Program-made: the position numbers and the translations under genes
Assembly (NCBI GenBank): GCA_027022365.1
Contig: JALVYU010000011.1
Coordinates: 80,168 to 144,167 of the forward strand
Origin: Desulfurococcales archaeon
GTDB taxonomy: Archaea; Thermoproteota; Thermoprotei_A; Sulfolobales; Desulfurococcaceae
Direction: 5' to 3'
Length of the DNA stretch: 64,000 bases
The notes under the pieces: model-generated
Databases searched by the model: none
What the model was told of the DNA's origin: nothing
What the model saw: only the letters and a program-made list of their open reading frames with translations
Part shown: positions 37,658 to 46,524 of the stretch, piece after piece
Position numbering within the stretch: the first letter of the stretch is position 1
Layout: each line of letters opens with the position of its first letter

Positions 37658-38152
37658 TTGCGAAGCGTCTTAGACGTATATGCCAAATACAGAGGGATCA
37701 TAAGGCTATTAATACTCTATGTCTTAAGCAAGAAACCGCTCCACGGCTATGGTATAATGAAGGAGCTCAAAGAGATCATGGGCAAGATGCCTGGTCCGGG
37801 AAACATTTATCCACAGATAAGATACTTGCTTCGCAAGAACTATATCGAGATACACGAGGAGGTTAGGCAGGGCCGTAAAAGAAAAGTATATAGGATAACC
37901 GAGAAAGGCCTGGAGTACTTAGCGGAGAACATGGATAGGGTCAACGAAGCTATAGAGATGTTCTCAAGGCTTAAACACTTATTTGACTGTGGTTTCAGAG
38001 AAATAATGGCGGAGCTATGGGTTCTAATTAAAGTATGGGATAAGCTTAGCGACAAGGACAAGGCATATGTAAAAGAAATTCTTGGCAGGATGAAGGAAGA
38101 AATAGCAAAGATCCTCGTCAGATATACTAGGGAGACAAAGGCTTCGGCATAA
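37658..38152 (+). CDS. PadR-family transcriptional regulator
   Basis: A winged-helix repressor of about 164 residues. The N-terminal domain has LLILYVLSKKPLHGYGIMKE and GNIYPQIRYLLRKNYIEIHE and a wing with KRKVYRITEKGLEYL, the classic PadR pattern; a C-terminal coiled helix mediates dimerisation. I prefer the TTG at 37658 (GGTGGT just before it); a GTG at 37649 is possible. PadR proteins often control multidrug exporters, and this gene lies about 110 bases after the ABC exporter operon, so it is a good candidate for its regulator. Confidence 0.8.
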   Translation: MRSVLDVYAKYRGIIRLLILYVLSKKPLHGYGIMKELKEIMGKMPGPGNIYPQIRYLLRKNYIEIHEEVRQGRKRKVYRITEKGLEYLAENMDRVNEAIEMFSRLKHLFDCGFREIMAELWVLIKVWDKLSDKDKAYVKEILGRMKEEIAKILVRYTRETKASA

Positions 38153-38179
38153 GACATAAACCATTTCCTTTCCGATCCT

Positions 38180-39376
38180 TTATCCACCCATTACGATGAG
38201 CATTAGGGCTAAGCTACTTGTGCCTATTATGTCTGCTATGCTTGTAAGTATGGGCGCCAACGTATTATCTGGATCTATGCCTGCCTTAAAGCTCGCCATC
38301 GCCGCATAGTATGTGAGAATAGTTATTATTGCTGTGAGCAATAAACCTGCTGACATAACTATTTCAATGACCTTAAATCCCCACATAATGGTTGCCCCAC
38401 GAGAAATTGCGACAGCAAAACCAAATATGCTTAGAGAACCAAATATCATCAGGGCGTGTATTAGGTTTAGTAGGAACTGTTTTAGGGTCCATGAATCGCT
38501 AGGGATCCATTTAATCTTAATGGAGCCTATGTGGAGGCTCGTGGAGAGCCTGGATGAGAACCTGCAGGCGATGGCACCTCCATCTTCTAGGAATGCGGGT
38601 ATGACCGCCAGTATGCCTAATCCCTTTACAATATTATTTATATTAGTCATGAGTATCACTCCGGCGAACATGCTCATACTGCTTGAGAACATTATTATAG
38701 GCATGTTCTGGACGAGTATGTTCCATGTTCTCTCCAACGGATCGTTTTCTTCTCTGGTAACAACCCTGTAGAACACATAAGCAGGAATGATCAGTAGGAC
38801 GAGTGTAAATAACAACATAAAGAGTCTTGGTACGTCTGTTGCGATGAGGTAAGCAAATACAATCGTAGGTACTGTAACCATGTCTCCGAAGAGCGTCGCT
38901 ATAGGTGCAACAACGTTATCTGGATTAATTCCTCGCTTAAAACTGGTGAAAGCGAGCCATGTGGTTGATGGTATCATGATGATACTTGAGATCACGGCTG
39001 ATAAAACGGCTACAAAGACGGTTGAGTAAGGCTCGAGATTATACTTGCCAAATACAATGGATACAATGAAAGTGAGAAGACCTATCCACGTATTGATCAA
39101 GATGAGGATCGAGGACAAAGCCATGAGTTCTGCCCGGATTAGCTTCTTGGCCATACCGAGGTGAAGCAGAGTGCCGAGCCTTGAACCATAGCTGGAGTAA
39201 ACATCTCCACGTGCATCACTAGCCGCTGGAAGAAGTGCGAGAAGGATCTCCGCATGCATGATAATGGGTTGGAAGATCTGGAGGAAATAACCGGATATAT
39301 AGTCGCCGAGATTACAGAGCATAAGTGAGACCGCGCCTTCTTTCAAGTCCTTCTTGAACTCTTCATCAAAGATCAT
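38180..39376 (-). CDS. mgtE: MgtE-type divalent cation transporter, internally duplicated
   Basis: A 398-residue membrane protein made of two similar MgtE/SLC41 units. Each half has a first helix with a P-A-x-x-D pattern (LLALLPAASDARGDVYSSYG; IPAFLEDGGAIACRFSSRLS) and a later FKxGIxPDNxxAP motif (FKRGINPDNVVAPIATLFGD; FKAGIDPDNTLAPILTSIAD), the ion pathway of the family. The cytosolic N and CBS domains of bacterial MgtE are missing, as in SLC41-like forms. It likely moves Mg2+. The ATG at 39376 follows GGTGAG and is preferred to 39388. Confidence 0.86.
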   Translation of the reverse strand: MIFDEEFKKDLKEGAVSLMLCNLGDYISGYFLQIFQPIIMHAEILLALLPAASDARGDVYSSYGSRLGTLLHLGMAKKLIRAELMALSSILILINTWIGLLTFIVSIVFGKYNLEPYSTVFVAVLSAVISSIIMIPSTTWLAFTSFKRGINPDNVVAPIATLFGDMVTVPTIVFAYLIATDVPRLFMLLFTLVLLIIPAYVFYRVVTREENDPLERTWNILVQNMPIIMFSSSMSMFAGVILMTNINNIVKGLGILAVIPAFLEDGGAIACRFSSRLSTSLHIGSIKIKWIPSDSWTLKQFLLNLIHALMIFGSLSIFGFAVAISRGATIMWGFKVIEIVMSAGLLLTAIITILTYYAAMASFKAGIDPDNTLAPILTSIADIIGTSSLALMLIVMGG

Positions 39377-39473
39377 AGATCTCACCATGAACCGGTATTA
39401 CACCTGCTCATCACCCTACCTCTTAGGTATCGTTGTCGCTGACTCGGTCAAACTGTGATATGGGTGTTAAATC

Positions 39474-39487
39474 TTATTTAAATAAAA
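39474..39487 (+). promoter_or_regulatory. TATA box for leaderless gene at 39504
   Basis: TTATTTAAATAAAA is centred about 24 bases before the ATG at 39504, and no SD precedes that ATG. Transcription would begin at the start codon, a leaderless message. Confidence 0.55.
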
Positions 39488-39503
39488 CCTTATGATCAAA
39501 TAG

Positions 39504-40013
39504 ATGAGAACAGCTATTACTCTTGCAGGTGTAACTATCATGCCTATAAGGATTAGAGGTCCAGGTCGAGAACCGCGGAGAATACGCCCGGAAGACGCTA
39601 TCAAAGCAATCAGTCTTGTGAAGGAGGGTATTAAATTATTCACTGCTGGTCCACCGATAATTCATCGCGGTCCCGCCGGGGAAATCCATGTTGATGTCCC
39701 CTTGATGTATAATGGCTATGCTTTGGACAGAATACATTATGATCCGTACACGAATACTTTCTCTCCGAAAGGGAGGCCTGTGCATGCTATAAATGTACAA
39801 ATATCTCGTGATACTGTCTGGCAGCTCTCTAAGCAGTATGTTAAAGAACTATATGTTATCGAAGCCGTTGAGTACAGAGAGCCCGAAGACGTGTGGGTAG
39901 TGCCTCTCGCATGGAGATGCTTTATCGTTGCTCACATTAAGGTTAGCTATGACGGTGAAGAGCTGGTTCCAGATTACCCCCTGACCGAGGAAATAACGGG
40001 ACGCCTTATGTGA
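39504..40013 (+). CDS. conserved-looking protein of unknown function
   Basis: A 169-residue soluble protein that I do not recognise. The N-terminal part is basic (MPIRIRGPGREPRRIRPEDA), the middle has NGYALDRIHYDPYTNTFSPK and VHAINVQISRDTVWQLSKQY, and the end VPLAWRCFIVAHIKVSYDGE. It lacks transmembrane helices and cofactor motifs. It ends 13 bases before the GTG of the carrier gene, so the two may be co-transcribed. Confidence 0.6.
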   Translation: MRTAITLAGVTIMPIRIRGPGREPRRIRPEDAIKAISLVKEGIKLFTAGPPIIHRGPAGEIHVDVPLMYNGYALDRIHYDPYTNTFSPKGRPVHAINVQISRDTVWQLSKQYVKELYVIEAVEYREPEDVWVVPLAWRCFIVAHIKVSYDGEELVPDYPLTEEITGRLM

Positions 40014-40026
40014 TCAGGCGGTTAGC

Positions 40027-41139
40027 GTGAAGCTTCGGAGAAGGATCTTTGATTTCATCATGAGAGAAAAGCTCTTGGTAACTCTATTCATATTATTCAT
40101 TTCGTTCCTCATGTATGATCATGGCCTAGTTGAACGCATACCTGAATGTGTAAACATAAATGCTCTCATAGTTATTTTCACGCTACTCGTGATCAGCCGC
40201 TCCCTACATGTTTCAGGACTCACAAACCAGGTAGCAGTGAGGATACTATCTCGTACAAAGGGCTTGCCACGCGCTACATTGTTCTATATAGTCTTAATCA
40301 CGTATCTTCTCGCACCACTCATAATGAATGATGGGGCCATATTCGTGATGGTGCCTTTAGTAGTAGTTGTTGCTGAGCTGTCCGGCCACGAAGAAGCATT
40401 ACTTGTGACCCTTGTGGCTATCTCGGCTAACCTGGCCTCCATCATCTTGCCGATAGGTAATCCCCAGGACATCGTGATCTGGACACACTATGGGGTATCC
40501 CTGCCCGAGTACGTATTGGCTTCTCTTCCACTCTACCTCCTATCACTAGGGCTTCTTGCCCTATATGTTGTTTTCTTGTCCAGGAGGCTCGTCATTAAGG
40601 AACTGCCTCATCTTCCTAGGGTAAGACTTGATAAGAAGCTCTCCATAGCATCTATATCCTCGTTAATCGCTATCATTATTACTGCCCAGCTCAAAAACCC
40701 GTTGATCGGCCTCATAATAACCCTTGCGCTAATATTATTGTCTAGGCCCAGGATATTGGTTGAGGTCGATTACCCCTTGCTTGTAGTGTTCCTTCTAATG
40801 TTTATTGATTTCTCCGAGATACCTCACCTCCTCGGCGTACAGTCATTGATAAGCATGCTAACTCCCGTCCAGGTTTATGGCGTGTCACTTGTTTTGAGCC
40901 AGCTTATAAGCAATGTCCCGGCAACAATAGCCATTATCAGGCACACGGTTTACTGGAAACCATTGTTTGCGGGTGTAAATATTGGTGGTGTGGGTTTTCT
41001 CCCAGGGAGCATGGCTAATATTATTGCTTTGAGGCTGTCCAGGGTGAAAACACGTGATTATCACCGGTACGCGCTCCCCTTCTTCATCGTGTTGGGGCTA
41101 CTGGGTCTGTTCCTGGTCTATATCGGTCTTTATGGTTAG
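40027..41139 (+). CDS. ArsB/NhaD/SLC13-type ion carrier
   Basis: A 370-residue membrane carrier with about ten helices. The two re-entrant loop motifs of the ion-transporter superfamily are present as LVAISANLASIILPIGNPQD and SQLISNVPATIAIIRHTVYW, related to ArsB, NhaD and citrate carriers. The substrate (arsenite, Na+/H+, dicarboxylate) cannot be fixed from sequence; no arsenic genes are nearby. Start is GTG 40027, with a weak GGCGGTTAG upstream. Confidence 0.82.
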   Translation: MKLRRRIFDFIMREKLLVTLFILFISFLMYDHGLVERIPECVNINALIVIFTLLVISRSLHVSGLTNQVAVRILSRTKGLPRATLFYIVLITYLLAPLIMNDGAIFVMVPLVVVVAELSGHEEALLVTLVAISANLASIILPIGNPQDIVIWTHYGVSLPEYVLASLPLYLLSLGLLALYVVFLSRRLVIKELPHLPRVRLDKKLSIASISSLIAIIITAQLKNPLIGLIITLALILLSRPRILVEVDYPLLVVFLLMFIDFSEIPHLLGVQSLISMLTPVQVYGVSLVLSQLISNVPATIAIIRHTVYWKPLFAGVNIGGVGFLPGSMANIIALRLSRVKTRDYHRYALPFFIVLGLLGLFLVYIGLYG

Positions 41140-41141
41140 CG

Positions 41142-41915
41142 CTAATAGTGTGAATCGGCTATGTGGACGTGCTTCATCACGGGGATTGCTGCTCCTCCAT
41201 ATATTTTCCGTGTATTTTCTATTGTTAAGACCTCATTGGGCGGGCCAGCAATGTATACTCCTTTATTCACCATAATGATGTAATTGGTATAGGGTAGGAG
41301 AAGCATTGGGTCATGACTCGTTATTATCAACAGGTGGTCATGCCCCATCTCGCCTATTCTCCGGGCAAGCTCCGCTCTGCCTGCGGGGTCAATGCTTGAT
41401 AATGGCTCATCCATAACTATTATTGGTGGATCGGTTACAAGGGCTCTTGCTATAAAGCCCCTCTGCCTCTGCCCACCGCTTAGCTCCCAGAAATTCCTGT
41501 GCCAGTACTTCTCGTCGAGCCCAACGCTTTTGAGAGCCTTTGCGACGCGCTCCCTGTGTTTCTTACGTGGTATCCTCGGCCACTTCTCCCGCATCAGGAG
41601 ACAGCACTCCACCATCTCCCATACTGTTATCGGGAATCGTGAACCAGGAGCATGTGTTATCTGGGGGACATAGCCGGCGTATTTCCCGGCTTTTCCCGGA
41701 TCACCTGTCACGTCTTCCTTGTTAATAATTATTTTTCCCTTGATGGGTCTTATTAGTCCCAGAATAGTTCTTATCAACGTTGTCTTACCTGCTCCATTAG
41801 GCCCCAGTATCTGTACTACTCCATAGTTTTCGATAACTATGTTTAGATCTCTTATCAATGGTTCACCGTTATACCCCGTCGTGACGTCGATCAACTCTAT
41901 TCTAGGCAAAGCCAA
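41142..41915 (-). CDS. metal ABC transporter ATPase (ZnuC-like)
   Basis: A 257-residue ATPase. Walker A is LGPNGAGKTTLIRTILG, the signature LSGGQRQRGFIARAL, Walker B IIVMDEPLSSID. IPVTVWEMV-like wording and the short size fit the zinc/manganese (ZnuC/MntB) group. It is transcribed toward the carrier gene and divergent from the binding-protein and permease genes, from which it is separated by 77 bases that hold both promoters. The start is a TTG at 41915 or 41909. Confidence 0.86.
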   Translation of the reverse strand: MALPRIELIDVTTGYNGEPLIRDLNIVIENYGVVQILGPNGAGKTTLIRTILGLIRPIKGKIIINKEDVTGDPGKAGKYAGYVPQITHAPGSRFPITVWEMVECCLLMREKWPRIPRKKHRERVAKALKSVGLDEKYWHRNFWELSGGQRQRGFIARALVTDPPIIVMDEPLSSIDPAGRAELARRIGEMGHDHLLIITSHDPMLLLPYTNYIIMVNKGVYIAGPPNEVLTIENTRKIYGGAAIPVMKHVHIADSHY

Positions 41916-41992
41916 TATTTATCTACCCCTAAACACTATACTCTATGCACGGCTAAAGATAAAGATAACAATTACTGTGCACAGGGGATAAT

Positions 41993-42988
41993 ATGAGGTT
42001 CGCCCCAGTATTAATTTTGCTAATCACACTATCCACAACTATGGCGTTACAGCATGTATGGGCTGGGCAAAACAATAGTTTACTTGTAGTAACTACGTTT
42101 GACAACCTAAAATACGATGTTAAACAGCTCCTAGCTCCTGGAGATAGGGTCGTAAGTCTTGTTCCTCCTGGAGTAGATCCGCACAGCTATAGTTTGAGGC
42201 CACAGGACATCGAGTTGTTGGAGAAGGCCGATCTAATTGTATCTACTGGTCATGTAGCCTTTGAGAAACAAATAGAGAAAATGGTTAAGGAAGGAATTAT
42301 AAAGGCGGAACTGATCGAGATACCGGATATACCGGGTATTAAGGTGCTGGATAACCCTGTAACGGGGGAGCCTAATCTACATATGCCAATCTATGATCCA
42401 TATAACTATATTGTATTTATCTCTAGACTAGCTAGTGCAATGGCTTCTCTGAGACCGAGCATGAAGGACGTGTATATCGAGAAGGAAACACAAGTGATCA
42501 ATAAAGTGGCCGAGATAATATCGAGTACTAGGAGAATCACAGGTATTGGTGTTGGGGAAGCACCACCCGTACAATATGCTGTCGAGTGGATGGGCCTTAA
42601 GATAAAATATCTTGCCTTGATCCAGCCCGGAGTACCTGCGCCTCCGTCGCTTCTTAAACAAATCGAGGAGCAAGCCGAACAACACAAGATAGAATACATC
42701 GTAGTTATAGGGAACAGTACAAATCCAGCCCATAAACTCCTCCTCGGCCTAGCGGAGAAATATGGTTTGAAAACAATAGTTGTTCCGAGCCCAACATCTC
42801 CTTCGAGTATCCTCGATAAGCTCGAGTATATTGTCCAGGAGATCAATTCCTCTGTCGCATTAAACAACTCGGTTAGCCCGATGGGCAGACGCGATGAACA
42901 ACTCCTAACTAGTCAGGCGGCACTACTGCTCGGTCTATGCACGGGCTTCGTGACAGCATTCTATGTCTTAAGGAGGGAGGAGAAGTGA
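41993..42988 (+). CDS. metal-binding protein of ABC transporter (ZnuA-like)
   Basis: A 331-residue cluster A-I metal-binding protein with a signal peptide and, unusually, a C-terminal transmembrane helix (LLLGLCTGFVTAFYVL), which would tether it to the membrane. Candidate metal ligands are His in GVDPHSYSL, His in VSTGHVAFE and His in NLHMPIYDP, plus a late Asp/Glu. The His-rich loop seen in many zinc-binding forms is absent, so the metal could be Zn, Mn or Ni. The permease gene starts in its stop codon. Confidence 0.85.
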   Translation: MRFAPVLILLITLSTTMALQHVWAGQNNSLLVVTTFDNLKYDVKQLLAPGDRVVSLVPPGVDPHSYSLRPQDIELLEKADLIVSTGHVAFEKQIEKMVKEGIIKAELIEIPDIPGIKVLDNPVTGEPNLHMPIYDPYNYIVFISRLASAMASLRPSMKDVYIEKETQVINKVAEIISSTRRITGIGVGEAPPVQYAVEWMGLKIKYLALIQPGVPAPPSLLKQIEEQAEQHKIEYIVVIGNSTNPAHKLLLGLAEKYGLKTIVVPSPTSPSSILDKLEYIVQEINSSVALNNSVSPMGRRDEQLLTSQAALLLGLCTGFVTAFYVLRREEK

Positions 42989-43842
42989 GGCTCGAACTAA
43001 TTCTAGTTATTATGATCAGCGTATACGCTGTCCTTCTCTCGATAACGACTAGTTGGGTATGGGTAGCCGTGATGGCTTCATCCGCATTAACGCTAGGGGC
43101 GATAAGCGCGCTTGTTGGTGCTCGGAGGCTCTTCTTCCTTGCTGGTGCAGCGCCTCATAGTGGTTTACTCGCGGTTCTCGTGGCAATTCCTTTAGCATAT
43201 ATCACCGGGTACGATCCGGTAGTGATAGCCTCGCTTACGGGAGTATTACTAGTATATATGGTTGGATACGCTATACATCGCGGCCACGACCCGGACGTAT
43301 CTACCTCGGTCTTCATAGCTTTCTCGGCCTCCCTCAGCGTTATTCTCGCCTATTATGTCCTCACAAACTATCCTGTACAGACAGATATATCGGCGATCAT
43401 ACTAGGTGATCCACTACTGGCAACGCCGACAGAAGCGTTATTCATGACGGGCTTATCTATTGTTTCATTTATCATTGTCTGGACAACCTATAGGGAACAG
43501 GTTAGCATCGGGATAGACCGTGACTCGGCCCGATTGGCGGGAATAAAGGTCTGGGTATACGACCTAATAGTCTTCACGCTTCTGGGCCTAGCTGCCGCCG
43601 CCCTGCTTAGAATCATAGGCTTTATCTTGGAGCATGTACTCATATTGATACCCGTGAGCATAGCATTAACTGCATCAAAGTCGTCGGGGAAAGCATTCGC
43701 GATATCGATTCTATCAGCATTAACAGCTGGTCTACTCGGCCTCAACATTGCACTCGTCCTTAATCTACCGCCGAGCGGTGTTACTGGAGCCGTTCTCCTC
43801 GCGTATTATCTACTATCACTTCTTGGGAGGGGGAGAAAATGA
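42985..43842 (+). CDS. metal ABC permease (ZnuB-like)
   Basis: A 285-residue ABC-3 family permease with eight or more helices. LGAISALVGARRLFFLAGAA and PHSGLLAVLVAIPLAYITGY correspond to the conserved first half; VLILIPVSIALTASKSSGKA is close to the family's C-terminal signature. The GTG at 42985 overlaps the binding-protein stop (GTGA) and follows GGAGGGAGGAG; an upstream in-frame ATG at 42937 lies inside the previous gene. The regulator gene starts within its stop codon. Confidence 0.87.
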   Translation: MRLELILVIMISVYAVLLSITTSWVWVAVMASSALTLGAISALVGARRLFFLAGAAPHSGLLAVLVAIPLAYITGYDPVVIASLTGVLLVYMVGYAIHRGHDPDVSTSVFIAFSASLSVILAYYVLTNYPVQTDISAIILGDPLLATPTEALFMTGLSIVSFIIVWTTYREQVSIGIDRDSARLAGIKVWVYDLIVFTLLGLAAAALLRIIGFILEHVLILIPVSIALTASKSSGKAFAISILSALTAGLLGLNIALVLNLPPSGVTGAVLLAYYLLSLLGRGRK

Positions 43843-44219
43843 CCATGAAGAGAAGGTTCGGGATAAGCATACCCTCTAATCTAGCGGATAAGCTCGACCA
43901 GTTATCCGAAAAGCTAGGATGCGATAGGAGCAGGATCGTGAGGATGGCTATAGAGAATATTGTCCATGATCATTTGTATTATCTCGTAAAACATAGATGT
44001 AAAGGAATAATAGTTGTAAAAGGATCAGAAGATATCCTGGATCTCATTGAGAAGTATCACGACCTCGTCATAGCATATAATCATTACCATTTATCCAATA
44101 CATGTATAGCGACCATAGTGGTGGACGGCTTCTCAACCGAAATTATTAGATTGCACCGCGAAATACTGAACAGAGGATGTAGTTCGAGATACATACCGAT
44201 AGATTATGGGAGCGAATAA
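43839..44219 (+). CDS. NikR-like metal-responsive ribbon-helix-helix repressor
   Basis: A 126-residue regulator. Residues 4-46 form a ribbon-helix-helix DNA-binding unit (RRFGISIPSNLADKLDQLSE, RSRIVRMAIENIVHDH). The C-terminal half is the ACT-like domain of NikR with metal-ligand candidates His74, His82, His84 and Cys89 (NHYHLSNTC), the same order as in E. coli NikR though with shorter spacing. It is translationally coupled to the metal permease gene, so it very likely represses this transporter when the metal is plentiful. Nickel is the classic ligand, but the transporter type leaves zinc open. Confidence 0.78.
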   Translation: MTMKRRFGISIPSNLADKLDQLSEKLGCDRSRIVRMAIENIVHDHLYYLVKHRCKGIIVVKGSEDILDLIEKYHDLVIAYNHYHLSNTCIATIVVDGFSTEIIRLHREILNRGCSSRYIPIDYGSE

Positions 44220-44222
44220 GAT

Positions 44223-45107
44223 ATGGGGTTGCAAGACATCCTTAATAGATATGAAGTACAATTCAAGCCAAGAGAAGGCTATTGGCTCACAAAATGGCTC
44301 GTAGACGAGATAACAGGATCCAGGTCATGCATAGACGCAAGCCTAGACCTTGGGATAACCTGGAGCAAGCTATGCCTGGCCGATAATAAGATACTTGTAA
44401 ACGATGTCCAGATCCCCCTTCTAGTGCCCAGGGAGCCTGACAGGATAATCTACATCAATGATCAAGGGATGGATGCATACGAAGTAGTCAGGAGAACAGA
44501 TACTGGTTTTTACAAGTTAAAAGCCATTAAGAAATACGGTGCCCCTACTCTCGAGATAAACGGGATACACATGCACCGGATAGTAGGAGTTGATCCCTGG
44601 ACTGATTCACGGATAAAGGTAAGGGCCGCCAGGATAAAGAAGGGCGTAAAGGTCCTCGATACATGTATGGGCCTGGGATATACTGCCATACACTCCGTTC
44701 TAAGAGGCGCAGAACTAGTTGTGACCATCGAGAAAGATGAGAACGTCTACTGGGTTGCAACACATAATCCCTGGAGCCATGGGCTTAGTGATGCACGTGT
44801 AAAGACATTATTGGGTGACGCCTCCAAGATCATAGGCTTGTTCCCGGACTCTTCTTTCGACAGGATAATTCATGACCCTCCAAGATTCACGCGTAGAACA
44901 GGAGACTTATACAGTCTCGAGTTCTATCGCGAAGCCTACAGGGTTCTCCGTATAGGCGGGATTATGTTCCATTACACGGGAGAGCCGCGGAGACACGGTG
45001 CTCCAAGCATATTGAAAGGTATAAGTGAGCGGTTGAGGAAAGCTGGTTTCTATCCTGTGGTCTACGATAGGAGGGCTCAGGGGTTTGTCTGCCATAAACG
45101 TATATGA
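44223..45107 (+). CDS. SAM-dependent methyltransferase (COG2521-like)
   Basis: A 294-residue class I methyltransferase. After an N-terminal domain of about 130 residues the SAM-binding motif is VLDTCMGLGYTAIHSV, the acidic strand end is VVTIEKDENV, and the catalytic-region motif is IIHDPPRFTRRTGDLYS, like enzymes methylating RNA or protein N atoms. It ends HKRI shortly before a convergent gene. It follows the NikR-like gene by only 3 bases and may share its transcript. The exact substrate is unknown. Confidence 0.78.
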   Translation: MGLQDILNRYEVQFKPREGYWLTKWLVDEITGSRSCIDASLDLGITWSKLCLADNKILVNDVQIPLLVPREPDRIIYINDQGMDAYEVVRRTDTGFYKLKAIKKYGAPTLEINGIHMHRIVGVDPWTDSRIKVRAARIKKGVKVLDTCMGLGYTAIHSVLRGAELVVTIEKDENVYWVATHNPWSHGLSDARVKTLLGDASKIIGLFPDSSFDRIIHDPPRFTRRTGDLYSLEFYREAYRVLRIGGIMFHYTGEPRRHGAPSILKGISERLRKAGFYPVVYDRRAQGFVCHKRI

Positions 45108-45118
45108 TTATATGGTGC

Positions 45119-45484
45119 TTACCCAGTCTTCTCGATCTTTTCTAGTATCTCGTAGATATCTTTGCTGAACCCCGGGCGGAGCTCTCCATAGGCTTTCTTG
45201 ATCTCCTCCCTGATCCTAGCGTTCACATTATAACATCCCGACTCATGTACTAGGAATTTCTTATTCACAAGCCTTGCTATGGCCCTGTTAACGGTCAGCT
45301 CGATGATAACGTCATCGAACTCTGGGACTAGCTCGGGGTCTCTGAGCCTCTTGATTTCCTCTCTGATTTCTATAACGCTGATGATCTCGCCTGCACTAAT
45401 GTGTTTCAGGAAATACTCCATGATCAGTCTTTCGAGCTTAGGGAGAGAAAGTATGTCTTTAACACCTGGTAGTTCGTCGAACAA
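45119..45484 (-). CDS. winged-helix-like small protein
   Basis: A protein of about 121 residues with two helical units (KLERLIMEYFLKHISAGEII, VIIELTVNRAIARLVNKKFL) followed by VHESGCYNVN, suggestive of a winged helix, and a basic helical end. The frame opens as far as 45673, but that part lies inside the preceding gene. I favour the TTG at 45484, which has a GAGGGTGAT SD about 10 bases before it and lies 16 bases after the preceding gene. Function unknown. Confidence 0.6.
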   Translation of the reverse strand: MFDELPGVKDILSLPKLERLIMEYFLKHISAGEIISVIEIREEIKRLRDPELVPEFDDVIIELTVNRAIARLVNKKFLVHESGCYNVNARIREEIKKAYGELRPGFSKDIYEILEKIEKTG

Positions 45485-45500
45485 ACATTCATCACCCTCA

Positions 45501-46463
45501 CTAATAATACCATGTATTATAATATGTGTGTTCGTCAACCATGAATTTAGGGTTCTTCCTAGCCATACAGAAGTTTCTGAACAAACACTTATTGCATAAG
45601 GGTTCTTTATCCCGTAGACATATCTTGCGCCCCATAATCCATAGATGATCATCGAGAAGCCCGGGATGTACACCGCTTTTGCGGGCCAATAATCTATATG
45701 CTCTTCTTATAGTCATTCTGAGCAGGACGTCCTCTTCCCATGTGACCTCTACACCTCTTGTAATCTTGTCCCATAGGGGACCACTAACCATTACTATGCC
45801 GAGCCTATAAGCTATCCTCGACAAGTGGTTATCAATTGCAAGGTCTAGCTCATCCATTATCTCTATGAGATCCCTTGCCTCAAGGAACTTGGCGAGAAGC
45901 ATTGCCTTCTTTTCAACAGGGTCTTCGTACGCCCTGAAGACTCTTAGCCTCTCGACAAAACCCGGAGAGCTGATCGAACCGTGGAGTCTAACCTTATACC
46001 CTCCTATTAGCTTCTCAACGCTTCCATCATAGAGTTTAACGAGTTTCAATCCAAGATCTCTGAGGAGATAAGTTCTCACAACGATATCTGGGGGAGAAAC
46101 ATCACCGACCGATAACCATTCTCTTACCTCATCAGCGCTTATCTCCGTGAGGTGTTCTGGCGAGAAGAAATCAGGGTCATCATAATATTTCTTGGCCCCA
46201 AGCCTGTAGAGCAGGTCTGCACCGTGATAGAATTCTCCATCAACATAGCCTTCGTACGGCTTCCCCGGCCGGCTGAGCCTGTGATCCATAGCTACCATGA
46301 CGAGGAAATATCTTAGAACCTTTTCACGCTCATCATCTCTTGGCGGATAGTATTTCGGGTCATAGACGTCCAGCTTCGACAGACTCGGCTTGTTTTTGCC
46401 CAGGACTCTTGCAGCTTTCTCGATAATCCGAGTATCAATGCCTATGACTTCCAAGAAACACAC
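45501..46463 (-). CDS. helix-hairpin-helix-like protein with C-terminal Fe-S loop
   Basis: A 320-residue, mostly helical protein. The central part (MLLAKFLEARDLIEIMDELD, AIDNHLSRIAYRLGIV) resembles the HhH-GPD core of DNA glycosylases, where a D-N-H-x-x-R-I/A pattern is common in archaeal members. The C terminus carries C-x7-C-x2-C-x5-C (CLRDKEPLCNKC, then LFRNFC), close to the [4Fe-4S] loop of endonuclease III and MutY. A role in base-excision repair or nucleoside salvage is possible; no catalytic Lys/Asp pair can be assigned. It precedes the small winged-helix-like gene on the same strand. Confidence 0.6.
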   Translation of the reverse strand: MCFLEVIGIDTRIIEKAARVLGKNKPSLSKLDVYDPKYYPPRDDEREKVLRYFLVMVAMDHRLSRPGKPYEGYVDGEFYHGADLLYRLGAKKYYDDPDFFSPEHLTEISADEVREWLSVGDVSPPDIVVRTYLLRDLGLKLVKLYDGSVEKLIGGYKVRLHGSISSPGFVERLRVFRAYEDPVEKKAMLLAKFLEARDLIEIMDELDLAIDNHLSRIAYRLGIVMVSGPLWDKITRGVEVTWEEDVLLRMTIRRAYRLLARKSGVHPGLLDDHLWIMGRKICLRDKEPLCNKCLFRNFCMARKNPKFMVDEHTYYNTWYY

Positions 46464-46524
46464 CTCTACCAGGACAAGAGATTATTGTTTCCATCAACCT
46501 AAAAAATCGTAGGGAGAAGAAGAC

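Noticed and set aside
45485-45673. N-terminal extension of the small winged-helix-like gene.
   Set aside because: These codons lie in the other frame of the Fe-S protein gene; an SD and TTG at 45484 give a better start.
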